Source: Pseudothioclava sp033100795
GTDB taxonomy: Bacteria; Pseudomonadota; Alphaproteobacteria; Rhodobacterales; Rhodobacteraceae
Reading direction: 5' to 3'
Assembly: GCF_033100795.1 (NCBI RefSeq)
Contig: NZ_JAWLVI010000001.1
Span: 124,001-188,000 of the forward strand
DNA length: 64,000 bases
Shown in pieces: positions 1 through 8,610 of this stretch. The translations under genes were made by a program, and so were the position numbers. Below the pieces are notes generated by a model. That model had not been told where the DNA came from and ran no database searches. It worked only from the letters and a program-made list of their open reading frames with translations. Numbering within the stretch: position 1 is the first letter of the stretch; each line of letters begins with the position of its first letter.

Positions 1-612
1 GGCGGGAGCGATGCGCCCGAACAGGACGCGGGCGCCGAGGCGGTGATCTTTGTGGTCGAGGGGGCGCTGGAGTTGACCTTCGGGGGGGCGGTGCATCACC
101 TTGAGGCGGGCGGCTATGCCTATCTGCCGCCCGCGTGCGACTGGTCGCTCTGGAACCGTTCGGCGGCGCCAGTGCGCTTTCACTGGATACGCAAAGCCTA
201 TCAGGCGGTGGACGGGATTGATTTGCCCGAAGCCTTTGTCACCAACGAACGCGACATTGCGCCGACCCCGATGCCTGACACGAACGGTGCGTGGGCCACG
301 ACGCGCTTTGTCGATCCGGCGGATATGCGCCACGACATGCATGTGACGATCGTGACCTTTCAGCCTGGCGGCGTGATCCCCTTTGCGGAAACCCATGTGA
401 TGGAGCACGGGCTGTATGTGCTGGAAGGGAAAGCCGTCTACCGGCTCAATCAGGATTGGGTCGAGGTCGAGGCAGGCGATTTCATGTGGCTGCGCGCTTT
501 CTGCCCGCAGGCTTGTTACGCGGGCGGGCCGGGGCCATTCCGCTATCTGCTTTTCAAAGACGTCAATCGCCACATGCCGCTGACCGGCGCTGGGCTGTCG
601 CGACGGGGGTGA
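1..612 (+). CDS. (S)-ureidoglycine aminohydrolase, bicupin (5' partial)
   Basis: This enzyme of purine (allantoin) breakdown converts (S)-ureidoglycine to (S)-ureidoglycolate and ammonia. The open frame runs in from the window edge, so the start is missing; about 203 codons remain. Two cupin halves are visible. The C-terminal one carries ETHVMEH, an E-x-H-x3-H arrangement, and a later Gln in CPQACYAGG. These match the Mn-binding Glu/His/His/Gln set known for plant and bacterial ureidoglycine aminohydrolases. The next gene is a urate/xanthine-type permease, which fits a purine-catabolism locus. A plain cupin regulator is the alternative, but the conserved metal set makes the enzyme call likely. 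Confidence 0.85.
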   Translation, partial: GGSDAPEQDAGAEAVIFVVEGALELTFGGAVHHLEAGGYAYLPPACDWSLWNRSAAPVRFHWIRKAYQAVDGIDLPEAFVTNERDIAPTPMPDTNGAWATTRFVDPADMRHDMHVTIVTFQPGGVIPFAETHVMEHGLYVLEGKAVYRLNQDWVEVEAGDFMWLRAFCPQACYAGGPGPFRYLLFKDVNRHMPLTGAGLSRRG

Positions 613-623
613 CGCAAGCATAA

Positions 624-699
624 CGGGCTTTGCCCGCACGAAACCGATACCCGCGCGAAAGACGCGGACGGATTACAGGCCATCGGGTTTGCCCGATGG
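624..699 (+). repeat. two tandem small hairpins
   Basis: Two short inverted repeats follow the aminohydrolase gene. One has 5-bp arms at 624-628 and 632-636 around TTT. The other is a perfect 8-bp stem, 680-687 with 692-699, around TTTG. Neither is followed by a T-run, so they are not classical terminators. They could stabilise the upstream mRNA or attenuate transcription into the permease gene. The role is inferred only. Confidence 0.4.
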
Positions 700-791
700 T
701 TCACGCCAGTCGCAGCCCGACAATCTGGTCAAAAGAAACCGGATCAGTCTGCGGCTTCATAGGGATACGACAAGACAGAGGGAGGAATGTA

Positions 792-2285
792 ATGTCGTCT
801 GAACCCAACGGGAGCGCGGTCAACGAGATGTTGCCGCCAGCCAAGCTGTTCACGCTTGGCCTACAGCATGTGCTGGTGATGTATGCCGGCGCCATCGCGG
901 TGCCGCTTATCATCGGGCGTGTGCTGAAACTCGATCCTGAATCGGTAGCCTTTCTGATCTCGGCGGACCTGTTCGTCTGCGGGATTGTCTCGATCATCCA
1001 GTCGCTTGGCGCATCGCCCCTGTTTGGTATCCGTCTGCCGGTGATGATGGGGGTGACGTTTGCCTCTGTCGGGCCGATGATCTCGATCGCGATTGCCCAT
1101 CCGGGCGCCGAGGGGGCGCGGATGATTTTCGGCGCGATTATCGGGGCAGGCGTCATCGCGATGCTGATCGCGCCCTTGGTCAGCCGGATGCTGCGCTATT
1201 TCCCGCCGGTGGTGACGGGGACGATCATTCTGGTGATCGGGGTGACGCTGATGCGGATCGGTATCAACTGGATTTTCGGTCTGCCCGTTGGGCCAACGGC
1301 ACCGAAGCTGGTCAACCCCGAGCACGCGGCCTGGCTGAACTCGGTCAAGGATCTGGTGGCAACGGGCGCGGTGCCCGAACTGCCCAAGGGGCTGTCGCTG
1401 GCGGCAACCGCGCCTAACGCAGCCTATGCGAACCCGTCCAATATCGGTGTGTCGCTTCTGGTGCTGCTGACCGTGCTGGCGGTGGCGCGCTATGCCAAGG
1501 GCTTTTTGGCGAATATCGCGGTGCTGGTCGGGATTGCGGTCGGCGGGCTGGCTGCGGCCATGTTCGGCATGATGCAGTTCGGCAAGGTCGCGAATGCCGA
1601 ATGGTTCGCGATGATTACGCCCTTCCATTTCGGGATGCCGATCTTTGATCCGGTGATGATCCTGACGATGGTTCTGGTGATGATCGTCGTGATGATTGAA
1701 TCGACGGGGATGTTCCTGGCCCTGGGCGAGATCACCGGCACCAAGGTCACGCGCCCGATGCTGACGGCGGGTCTGCGCACCGATGGACTTGGCACGCTGA
1801 TCGGCGGGTTGTTCAACACCTTCCCCTATACCTCGTTCTCGCAAAACGTGGGGCTTGTCGGTGTGACGGGCATCCGCTCGCGCTATGTCTGCGTGGCGGG
1901 CGGCGCGATCATGGTCGTGCTTGGCCTGATCCCGAAGATGGGCGCGCTGGTCGAGGCATTGCCGACCGCCGTTCTGGGCGGCGCGGGGCTGGTGATGTTC
2001 GGTATGGTGGCGGCAACGGGCGTGCGCATTCTGGGCGGCGTCGATTTCAAGACTAACCGTTTCAACCTGTTCGTCGTGGCGATCTCGCTTGGCTTCGGGA
2101 TGATCCCGCTGGTCGCGCCCGACTTCAAGATGTGGCTGCCCCATGCGATCCATCCGCTGGTGGACTCGGGCATCCTTCTGGCCACGCTTTCGGCTGTGGC
2201 GTTGAACTTCTTCTTCAACGGTGCCTCCGAGGCGGATGACGATCAGGCAAAAGATGCCGCGCTGGCGGCAGACGGCGGCCACTAA
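792..2285 (+). CDS. NCS2 nucleobase:cation symporter, urate/xanthine type
   Basis: A 497-aa inner-membrane permease of the NAT/NCS2 family with about 12-14 hydrophobic segments. It shows the conserved TM1 histidine (GLQHVLVMY), the TM8 acidic motif (VMIESTGMF) and the family signature QNVGLVGVTG. The TG ending of that signature is usual in the urate/xanthine branch rather than the uracil branch. The ATG at 792 is chosen because GGAGG lies about 7 nt upstream and the protein then begins as the family does; the longer open frame to 630 lacks similarity. With the upstream ureidoglycine aminohydrolase it probably brings urate or xanthine in for degradation. The exact substrate cannot be settled from sequence. 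Confidence 0.88.
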   Translation: MSSEPNGSAVNEMLPPAKLFTLGLQHVLVMYAGAIAVPLIIGRVLKLDPESVAFLISADLFVCGIVSIIQSLGASPLFGIRLPVMMGVTFASVGPMISIAIAHPGAEGARMIFGAIIGAGVIAMLIAPLVSRMLRYFPPVVTGTIILVIGVTLMRIGINWIFGLPVGPTAPKLVNPEHAAWLNSVKDLVATGAVPELPKGLSLAATAPNAAYANPSNIGVSLLVLLTVLAVARYAKGFLANIAVLVGIAVGGLAAAMFGMMQFGKVANAEWFAMITPFHFGMPIFDPVMILTMVLVMIVVMIESTGMFLALGEITGTKVTRPMLTAGLRTDGLGTLIGGLFNTFPYTSFSQNVGLVGVTGIRSRYVCVAGGAIMVVLGLIPKMGALVEALPTAVLGGAGLVMFGMVAATGVRILGGVDFKTNRFNLFVVAISLGFGMIPLVAPDFKMWLPHAIHPLVDSGILLATLSAVALNFFFNGASEADDDQAKDAALAADGGH

Positions 2286-2306
2286 GCGCCCTCATATCAC
2301 GAGGCA

Positions 2307-2342
2307 TAAACCCCGGTCGGATCGGCCGGGGTTTACCTTTTT
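2307..2342 (+). terminator. rho-independent terminator after the permease
   Basis: A perfect 10-bp inverted repeat (2307-2316 with 2326-2335) with a 9-nt loop is followed by CCTTTTT. It separates the purine locus from the division cluster. Confidence 0.9.
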
Positions 2343-2468
2343 CAAATTGCTGTGCGTGCCGGCAAATTGGCCGCGTTCTTCCCCTATGCAGGGACAAGAT
2401 TTTGGGCTATTCTGCCACCCAGACCCGGAAAACGGGCAGATTTTGAGGCAGATAGGCGGTATTATCCC

Positions 2469-3632
2469 ATGACGGAAATGGCTTTCGGCACCGTTCCGGT
2501 GCGCGCGGGTGAACCTGTTCTTCCCAAATGGTGGCGCACCATCGACCGATGGACGCTTTCGGCCATTCTGGCGCTGTTTGGCGTGGGAATGCTTCTGGGA
2601 TTGGCGGCGTCCGTGCCTCTGGCCGAGAAAAACGGCCTTGAAGCCTTTTACTACGTCAAGCGGCAGGCGTTTTTCGGCGGGCTGGCGCTTGCGGTGATGG
2701 TGGGCATCTCGATGATGGGACCAAAGCAGGTGCGCCGCCTTGGTGTCATCGGCTTTGTTGGCGCGTTTATCGCCATTCTGGCGCTGCCGGTGATCGGCAC
2801 GGATTTCGGCAAGGGGGCGGTGCGCTGGCTGTCGTTCGGGTTTGCCTCGGTGCAGCCGTCCGAGTTTTTGAAGCCCGGTTTCGTGATCGTTGCGGCGTGG
2901 TTCATGGCCGCCGCGCATGAGGTCGCTGGCCCTCCGGGGCGGCTTTATTCGTTTCTTCTGACCGCGATTATCGTGGTGCTTCTGGCTCTTCAGCCCGATT
3001 TCGGTCAGGCCTCGCTGATCCTGTTTTGCTGGGCTGTGATGTATTTCGTGGGCGGTGCGCCGATCTTCCTGTTGTCGGGGATCGCGGGGCTGACCGCGAT
3101 GGGCGGGTTTTTCGCCTATAACACCTCGGAACATTTTGCTCGCCGGATCAACGGGTTCCTCTCGACCGAGATCGACCCGCGCACCCAGATCGGCTATGCG
3201 ACCAACGCCATTCAAGAGGGCGGCTTTTTTGGTGTCGGCGTGGGCGAGGGCACGGTGAAGTGGTCGCTGCCCGACGCGCATACCGATTTCATCATTGCCG
3301 TCGCCGCCGAAGAATACGGCCTGATCCTCGTCTTGTGCATTATCGCGCTTTATGCGGTGGTCGTGGTGCGTTCGCTCCTGCGCCTGATGCGCGAGCGTGA
3401 CCCCTTCACCCGCCTTGCAGGCACCGGCCTTGCGGTGGCGTTCGGTATTCAGGCGTTTATCAACATGGGGGTGGCGGTGCGCCTGTTGCCCGCCAAGGGG
3501 ATGACGCTGCCGTTTGTCAGCTATGGCGGCTCGTCCGTTATTGCCTCGGGGATTGCGCTTGGCATGTTGCTGGCGCTGACCCGCACCCGGCCACAGGGCC
3601 AGTTGTCCGATATTCTCTCTCGTAAAAGGTAA
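2469..3632 (+). CDS. ftsW: FtsW, SEDS peptidoglycan glycosyltransferase
   Basis: A 387-aa SEDS-family polytopic membrane protein that polymerises lipid II at the division site with its cognate class B PBP. About ten hydrophobic helices are visible. The long periplasmic loop near residues 230-275 contains the PDAHTDFI motif, which holds the conserved catalytic-region aspartate. The C-terminal part has LPFVSYGGSS, typical of FtsW/RodA. FtsW rather than RodA is chosen because murG follows 5 nt later and the dcw order continues. Start ATG 2469 is preferred over an upstream in-frame ATG at 2352, because the extension overlaps the region just after the terminator and is unlike the family. Confidence 0.95.
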   Translation: MTEMAFGTVPVRAGEPVLPKWWRTIDRWTLSAILALFGVGMLLGLAASVPLAEKNGLEAFYYVKRQAFFGGLALAVMVGISMMGPKQVRRLGVIGFVGAFIAILALPVIGTDFGKGAVRWLSFGFASVQPSEFLKPGFVIVAAWFMAAAHEVAGPPGRLYSFLLTAIIVVLLALQPDFGQASLILFCWAVMYFVGGAPIFLLSGIAGLTAMGGFFAYNTSEHFARRINGFLSTEIDPRTQIGYATNAIQEGGFFGVGVGEGTVKWSLPDAHTDFIIAVAAEEYGLILVLCIIALYAVVVVRSLLRLMRERDPFTRLAGTGLAVAFGIQAFINMGVAVRLLPAKGMTLPFVSYGGSSVIASGIALGMLLALTRTRPQGQLSDILSRKR

Positions 3633-3637
3633 CTCCG

Positions 3638-4744
3638 ATGACGCGTACGTCTTCCCCCCTTCTTCTGATCGCCGCTGGTGGCACGGGGGGGCATATGTTC
3701 CCAGCCCAAGCCCTGGCCGAGGAAATGGCCGCGAAGGGCTGGCGGGTGAAGCTGTCAACGGATGCGCGTGGCGCGCGCTATGCGGGGGGCTTTCCGTCGG
3801 CGGTGCAGATCGAGCAGGTGGCCTCGGCGACATTCGCGCGGGGCGGCCCGCTGGCCAAGCTTGCTGTGCCGTTTCGTATTCTGGCTGGCATAGCCAGCGC
3901 GGTGGTGCGTAACATGATCGACCGCCCGACGGTGACGGTGGGGTTTGGCGGCTATCCGACGATCCCCGCGATGGCCTCGTCTTGGCTGCTGCGGGTGCCG
4001 CGCGCGATCCACGAACAAAACGGCGTGATGGGGCGGGTGAACCGCGTCTTTGCCCGCCATGTCGATCGCTTTGCCTGCGGCACTTGGCCGACCGATCTGC
4101 CCGAGGGGGTGCAGGGCGAACACACTGGAAACCCCGTGCGCGGCGCTGTGTTGGCGCGTCAGGCCTCGCCCTATATTCCGCCCGGCGATTATCCGATGTC
4201 GATCCTCGTGATCGGTGGCTCGCAAGGGGCGCGTATTTTGTCGGATGTCGTGCCCGCTGCGATTGCCGCGCTGCCCGGCGCGGTGCTGGCCAATTTGCGT
4301 GTGGCCCATCAGGCGCGCGACGAGGATGGCTTGCGCGTGACCGATGCTTATGCCGCCGCTGGCATCCACGCCGAGGTCAAACCCTTCTTTGCCGATGTGC
4401 CGCGCCGCCTGTCCGAGTGCCAGTTGGTGGTCTCGCGCGCGGGGGCGTCATCGGTCGCGGATATTTCCGTCGTCGGGCGGCCCGCGATCCTTGTGCCTTA
4501 TGCGGCGGCTGCGGGCGACCATCAAAGCGCCAACGCCAAGGGGCTGGCCGGAGCAGGGGGGGCGATTGTGATCCCCGAACGCGAGCTGACGCCCGAAACG
4601 CTGACCCGTGAAATCCTGCGCGTGCTGGACAATCCCGCCGGAGCCGAGCAAATGGCCCGTGCGGCCCTTGGCTACGGCATCCCCGACGCCAGCACCCGCC
4701 TTGTCGCCCTTGTCGAAGATCTTGCCGGAAAGACGAACGCATGA
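3638..4744 (+). CDS. murG: MurG, lipid II-forming GlcNAc transferase
   Basis: Transfers GlcNAc from UDP-GlcNAc to lipid I, giving lipid II, at the inner face of the membrane. The 368-aa protein is the usual family length. The N-terminal glycine loop GGTGGHMFP is present, followed by HEQNGVMG, the second-domain glycine loop GGSQGAR near residue 190 and the donor-binding SRAGASS near 265. The start lies 5 nt after ftsW. The stop overlaps the murC start as ATGA (4741-4744), indicating translational coupling. Confidence 0.97.
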   Translation: MTRTSSPLLLIAAGGTGGHMFPAQALAEEMAAKGWRVKLSTDARGARYAGGFPSAVQIEQVASATFARGGPLAKLAVPFRILAGIASAVVRNMIDRPTVTVGFGGYPTIPAMASSWLLRVPRAIHEQNGVMGRVNRVFARHVDRFACGTWPTDLPEGVQGEHTGNPVRGAVLARQASPYIPPGDYPMSILVIGGSQGARILSDVVPAAIAALPGAVLANLRVAHQARDEDGLRVTDAYAAAGIHAEVKPFFADVPRRLSECQLVVSRAGASSVADISVVGRPAILVPYAAAAGDHQSANAKGLAGAGGAIVIPERELTPETLTREILRVLDNPAGAEQMARAALGYGIPDASTRLVALVEDLAGKTNA

Positions 4745-6156
4745 ACGCCACGAAACTGCCCGTTGAACTTGGCCCCATCCACTTTATCGGGATCGGCGGG
4801 ATCGGCATGTCGGGCATTGCCGAGGTGCTGATGACGCAAGGTTTCCGCGTTCAGGGGTCGGATGCGAAGGCGTCGAAAATCACCGACCGTCTTGCCGCGC
4901 TTGGCGCGAGTGTGTTCGAAGGCCAGCGCGCCGAGAACATCGGCGATGCGGCGGTTGTGGTGATCTCGACCGCGATCAAACCGGGCAACCCCGAGCTGGA
5001 AGAGGCTCGCAAGCGCGGTCTGCCGGTGGTGCGCCGCGCCGAGATGCTGGCCGAACTGATGCGGCTTCGCTCGAACATCGCGATTGGCGGCACGCATGGC
5101 AAAACCACGACCACAACGATGGTGGCGACGCTGCTGGACAAGGGCCATTTCGACCCGACCGTGATCAACGGGGGCATCATCCACGCCTATGGCTCGAACG
5201 CGCGGGCGGGGGCGGGCGAATGGATGGTGGTCGAGGCGGACGAAAGCGACGGCTCGTTCAACCGCCTGCCCGCGACCATCGCCATTGTCACCAATATCGA
5301 CCCCGAGCACATGGAGCACTGGGGCGATTTCGACAAGCTGCGCGACGGGTTCTATCATTTTGTCTCGAATATCCCGTTCTACGGTCTGGCGGTGTGCTGC
5401 ACCGACCACCCCGAGGTGCAATCGCTGGTGGGCCGTGTGACGGACCGGCGTGTCGTGACCTTCGGCTTTAACGCGCAGGCCGATGTGCGCGCGCTGAATC
5501 TGCGCTACGAGGCGGGGGTGGCCCATTTCGACATTGCTCTGCAAGGCGAAGAGGAGCCTTCGGTGATCGAGGGCTGCACTCTGCCGATGCCGGGCGATCA
5601 CAATGTTTCCAACGCGTTGGCCGCCGTTGCGGTGGCGCGCCATCTGGGCATGAAAAAGGATGAAATCCGCGAGGCTTTGGCGGGCTTTGGGGGCGTGAAC
5701 CGGCGCTTTACCAAAGTGGGCGAGGTTCTGGGCGGCGTCACCGTGATCGACGACTACGGCCACCACCCGGTCGAGATTGCCGCTGTGCTGAAGGCCGCGC
5801 GTCAGGCGATTGCGGGCACTCCGGGCGCGCGCGTGATCGCCGTGCATCAGCCGCACCGCTACACCCGCCTGCATTCGCTGTTTGAAGACTTCTGCACCTG
5901 TTTCAACGAGGCAGATGTCGTTGCCATCGCCGAGGTCTATGCCGCCGGCGAAGACCCGATCCAGGGCGCCACGCGCGACGATCTGGTGGCTGGACTGATC
6001 CAGCACGGCCACCGTCACGCCCGCGCGCTTCTGGTCGAGGATGACCTCGCACGTCTGGTGCGTGAACAGGCGCGGCCCGGCGATATTGTCGTCTGCCTTG
6101 GCGCGGGCACGATTTCGGCCTGGGCGAACGGTCTGCCCGCGAAGCTGGGGAACTGA
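4741..6156 (+). CDS. murC: MurC, UDP-MurNAc--L-alanine ligase
   Basis: Cytoplasmic ATP-dependent ligase that adds L-Ala to UDP-MurNAc, the first step of stem-peptide assembly. The 471-aa protein shows the N-terminal nucleotide fold GIGGIGMSG (about residues 19-27), the Mur-ligase P-loop GGTHGKTTTT near 118, the carbamylated-lysine region and DDYGHHPVEI near 335, all family hallmarks. It overlaps murG by 4 nt. Only 4 nt separate it from a transporter gene that interrupts the usual murC-murB order. Confidence 0.97.
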   Translation: MNATKLPVELGPIHFIGIGGIGMSGIAEVLMTQGFRVQGSDAKASKITDRLAALGASVFEGQRAENIGDAAVVVISTAIKPGNPELEEARKRGLPVVRRAEMLAELMRLRSNIAIGGTHGKTTTTTMVATLLDKGHFDPTVINGGIIHAYGSNARAGAGEWMVVEADESDGSFNRLPATIAIVTNIDPEHMEHWGDFDKLRDGFYHFVSNIPFYGLAVCCTDHPEVQSLVGRVTDRRVVTFGFNAQADVRALNLRYEAGVAHFDIALQGEEEPSVIEGCTLPMPGDHNVSNALAAVAVARHLGMKKDEIREALAGFGGVNRRFTKVGEVLGGVTVIDDYGHHPVEIAAVLKAARQAIAGTPGARVIAVHQPHRYTRLHSLFEDFCTCFNEADVVAIAEVYAAGEDPIQGATRDDLVAGLIQHGHRHARALLVEDDLARLVREQARPGDIVVCLGAGTISAWANGLPAKLGN

Positions 6157-6160
6157 TCCG

Positions 6161-7345
6161 ATGGGGGAGGGGCTGAAGCGACGCCTTGGCCCCTTTCTGC
6201 TAACCGCCTATGGCGTGGGCGTCATGGTTGGCGCGGGCATCTATGTGCTTGTGGGGGCGGTCGCGGCCGAGGCGGGTATCTGGGCACCTTTGGCCTTTGT
6301 CGCAGCGGGGCTGATCGCGGCGCCCTCGGCGCTGTCCTATGCCGAATTATCCGTGCGCCTGCCCGAAGCGGCGGGCGAGGTCGCCTATGTCGAAGAGGGG
6401 CTGCGGCTGCACCGGCTTTCGGTTTTGGTGGGGCTGGCAATTGTTGCCGCGGGGATCATCTCGGCGGCGGCTGTGCTGCGGGGCGGCGCGGGCTATCTGA
6501 CGCTGGTCGCGCCTGTCGGGCAGGAAGCCGCGATCCTTGGGCTCGGGCTGGCGCTGACAGGGGTCGCGCTGGTGGGGGTTCTTGAATCGGTAGCCTTTGC
6601 CGCGATCCTGACGCTGATCGAAATCACAGGGCTTGTGCTGGTTGTCTGGGCGGGGTTCTCGGCGCCTGCGGTGGCGGGCTATCTGGCGCCTCCGGTGATC
6701 CCGTGGATGGGGGTGGCGTCCGCGACGGCGCTGGCGTTTTTCGCCTTCATCGGCTTCGAGGATATTGTGAACATGGCCGAGGAGGTGCGCGATCCGACCC
6801 GCACCATGCCTCGCGCGATTTTGGCGGCTCTGGCGATCACGACGGTGCTGTATCTGACGGTTTCCACGGCGGCTGTGCGGGCTGTGCCGCAAGGCGCTCT
6901 GGCCGGATCGGAAAGCCCGCTCGCGTTGGTCTGGGCGACTTCGGGGCTGGCGGCGGGGATCTTGCCCGCGATCGCGGTGGCGGCGGCTTTGAACGGCGTG
7001 CTGGCGCAGGTGGTGATGGCCGCGCGGGTGCTTTTCGGTCTGGGCAAACGCGCCGAGAGCCTGGCGGTTTTCCACCGCGCCCATCCGCGCCTTGGCACGC
7101 CGGTTCTGGCGACGGTGCTGGCGGGTGGGTTGATGCTGATCGCGGCGCTGATGCTGCCTGTCTCGGCACTGGCCGAGGCGACCTCGGTCACGCTTTTGTC
7201 GGTGTTCGTGCTGGTGAACCTGTCGCTTGTCTTTCTCAAGCGGCGTGCGCCCGAGGCACCTTTTCGCGTGCCGATGGCAGTGCCGGTCTTTGGCGGGCTG
7301 GCATCGGCGATGGCTCTTGGGTTCGCGATTTGGGGGGTGGTATGA
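6161..7345 (+). CDS. APC-superfamily amino acid permease
   Basis: A 394-aa membrane protein with about 11-12 hydrophobic segments. It starts with GPFLLTAYGVGVMVGAGIYV, the APC-family TM1 with the unwound GVMVGAG substrate-binding stretch, and contains FIGFEDIVNMAEE in TM6, also typical of APC permeases (YfnA/CAT-like). Substrate is probably an amino acid but cannot be assigned. ATG 6161 lies 4 nt after murC. The stop overlaps the next start as ATGA. A permease sitting in the peptidoglycan operon and apparently cotranscribed is unusual. It could import a wall precursor amino acid or simply be an insertion. Confidence 0.85.
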   Translation: MGEGLKRRLGPFLLTAYGVGVMVGAGIYVLVGAVAAEAGIWAPLAFVAAGLIAAPSALSYAELSVRLPEAAGEVAYVEEGLRLHRLSVLVGLAIVAAGIISAAAVLRGGAGYLTLVAPVGQEAAILGLGLALTGVALVGVLESVAFAAILTLIEITGLVLVVWAGFSAPAVAGYLAPPVIPWMGVASATALAFFAFIGFEDIVNMAEEVRDPTRTMPRAILAALAITTVLYLTVSTAAVRAVPQGALAGSESPLALVWATSGLAAGILPAIAVAAALNGVLAQVVMAARVLFGLGKRAESLAVFHRAHPRLGTPVLATVLAGGLMLIAALMLPVSALAEATSVTLLSVFVLVNLSLVFLKRRAPEAPFRVPMAVPVFGGLASAMALGFAIWGVV

Positions 7346-7581
7346 GTTCTTCGTTGATCGCGGCCTGTCTCTGGGCTGTTCTTGCGACCATTATTGCCCT
7401 GGCGCCAAGCCGGTTTCACTGGCCTGCGGCCTGGACGTTGATCGCGATCGGTGTGCCGCTTCTGGGCTGGGTGACCTATGAGAACGGACCGATCTGGGGG
7501 CTTTTGGTGCTGGCGGGCGGGATGAGCGTGCTGCGCTGGCCGGTGAGATACGCGCTGCGCGCCATTCGTGAGCGGTTTTAG
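7342..7581 (+). CDS. DUF2484 family small membrane protein
   Basis: A 79-aa protein with three short hydrophobic stretches and a basic C-terminus (RYALRAIRERF). It resembles the DUF2484 proteins that Rhodobacterales keep between murC and murB. The start overlaps the permease stop by 4 nt (ATGA at 7342-7345). No function is known. Its conserved position in the wall-synthesis operon suggests a link to envelope growth, but this is inference. Confidence 0.8.
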   Translation: MSSSLIAACLWAVLATIIALAPSRFHWPAAWTLIAIGVPLLGWVTYENGPIWGLLVLAGGMSVLRWPVRYALRAIRERF

Positions 7582-7622
7582 GCCTCTTGTTTGTGTGTTG
7601 CGCTCGGTTTACCTAACGCGGC

Positions 7623-8555
7623 ATGAACCAGAACCCGTCTTCTTATACTCCGCGTGGCGTGCTGACGCCGAACCGTCCGCTTGCGGACCTGACATGGCTG
7701 CGCGTGGGCGGGCCTGCCGACTGGTTGTTCCAGCCCGCCGATACAGACGACCTTGCCGCCTTTCTGGCGGGGCTTCCGGCGGATGTGGCGGTGTTCCCGA
7801 TGGGTGTGGGCTCGAACCTGATCGTGCGCGATGGCGGTCTTCGCGCGGTGGTGATCCGTCTGGGGCGTGGCTTCAACGGGATCGAGGTTGCGGGCGATCG
7901 CGTGACCGCTGGGGCTGCGGCCCTTGACGCCCATGTCGCGCGCAAGGCCGCGCAAGCGGGGCGCGACCTGACCTTCCTGCGCACCATTCCGGGCGCCATT
8001 GGGGGCGCGATCCGGATGAACGCGGGCTGCTATGGCTCTTATGTCGCGGATCACCTGATCGAGGCCCATGCGATTACGCGCAGCGGTGAAACCGTGGTCA
8101 TTCCGGCGGTTGATCTTGATTTGCAATACCGCCAGTCGTCGCTTCCCGAGGGCTGGGTGCTGACTGCGGGCGTGTTTCGTGCGGACGCCGCTGATCCGGC
8201 TGCGCTTGAGGCGCGGATGGACGACCAGATCGCCAGGCGCGACGCGAGCCAGCCCACCAAGGACCGCTCGGCTGGCTCGACCTTCCGCAATCCGGCGGGG
8301 TTTTCTTCGACGGGGCGGGCGGATGATGTGCATGACCTCAAGGCGTGGAAGGTGATTGACGACGCCGGAATGCGCGGCGCGCGCGTAGGTGGCGCGCAGA
8401 TGTCCGAGAAACACTCGAACTTCCTGATCAACACCGGAGACGCCTCGGCACAAGATCTTGAGGTTTTGGGCGAAGAAGTGCGCAAAAAGGTTTTGCAGAC
8501 GCAGGGAATTTCGCTACAGTGGGAAATCATGCGTGTAGGCGAATTCAAGCGGTAA
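7623..8555 (+). CDS. murB: MurB, UDP-N-acetylenolpyruvoylglucosamine reductase
   Basis: FAD enzyme that uses NADPH to reduce UDP-GlcNAc-enolpyruvate to UDP-MurNAc. The 310-aa protein has the FAD-binding motifs LRVGGPADW and GVGSNLIVRDGG (about residues 60-70). The DRSAGSTFRNP stretch near 220 supplies the catalytic serine region, and a C-terminal SEKHSNFLIN segment follows. It lies 41 nt after DUF2484 and begins a tail-to-head series with ddl. Confidence 0.97.
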   Translation: MNQNPSSYTPRGVLTPNRPLADLTWLRVGGPADWLFQPADTDDLAAFLAGLPADVAVFPMGVGSNLIVRDGGLRAVVIRLGRGFNGIEVAGDRVTAGAAALDAHVARKAAQAGRDLTFLRTIPGAIGGAIRMNAGCYGSYVADHLIEAHAITRSGETVVIPAVDLDLQYRQSSLPEGWVLTAGVFRADAADPAALEARMDDQIARRDASQPTKDRSAGSTFRNPAGFSSTGRADDVHDLKAWKVIDDAGMRGARVGGAQMSEKHSNFLINTGDASAQDLEVLGEEVRKKVLQTQGISLQWEIMRVGEFKR

Positions 8556-8610
8556 GATCTGCGCGCGAATTAACAATTTTGACGGGGACAACCCCGCGAA
8601 GAGGCGAAAA

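Noticed and set aside
861..2282. 473-aa open frame on the - strand
   Set aside because: Antisense of the NCS2 permease, dominated by His, Arg and Gln, without motifs.
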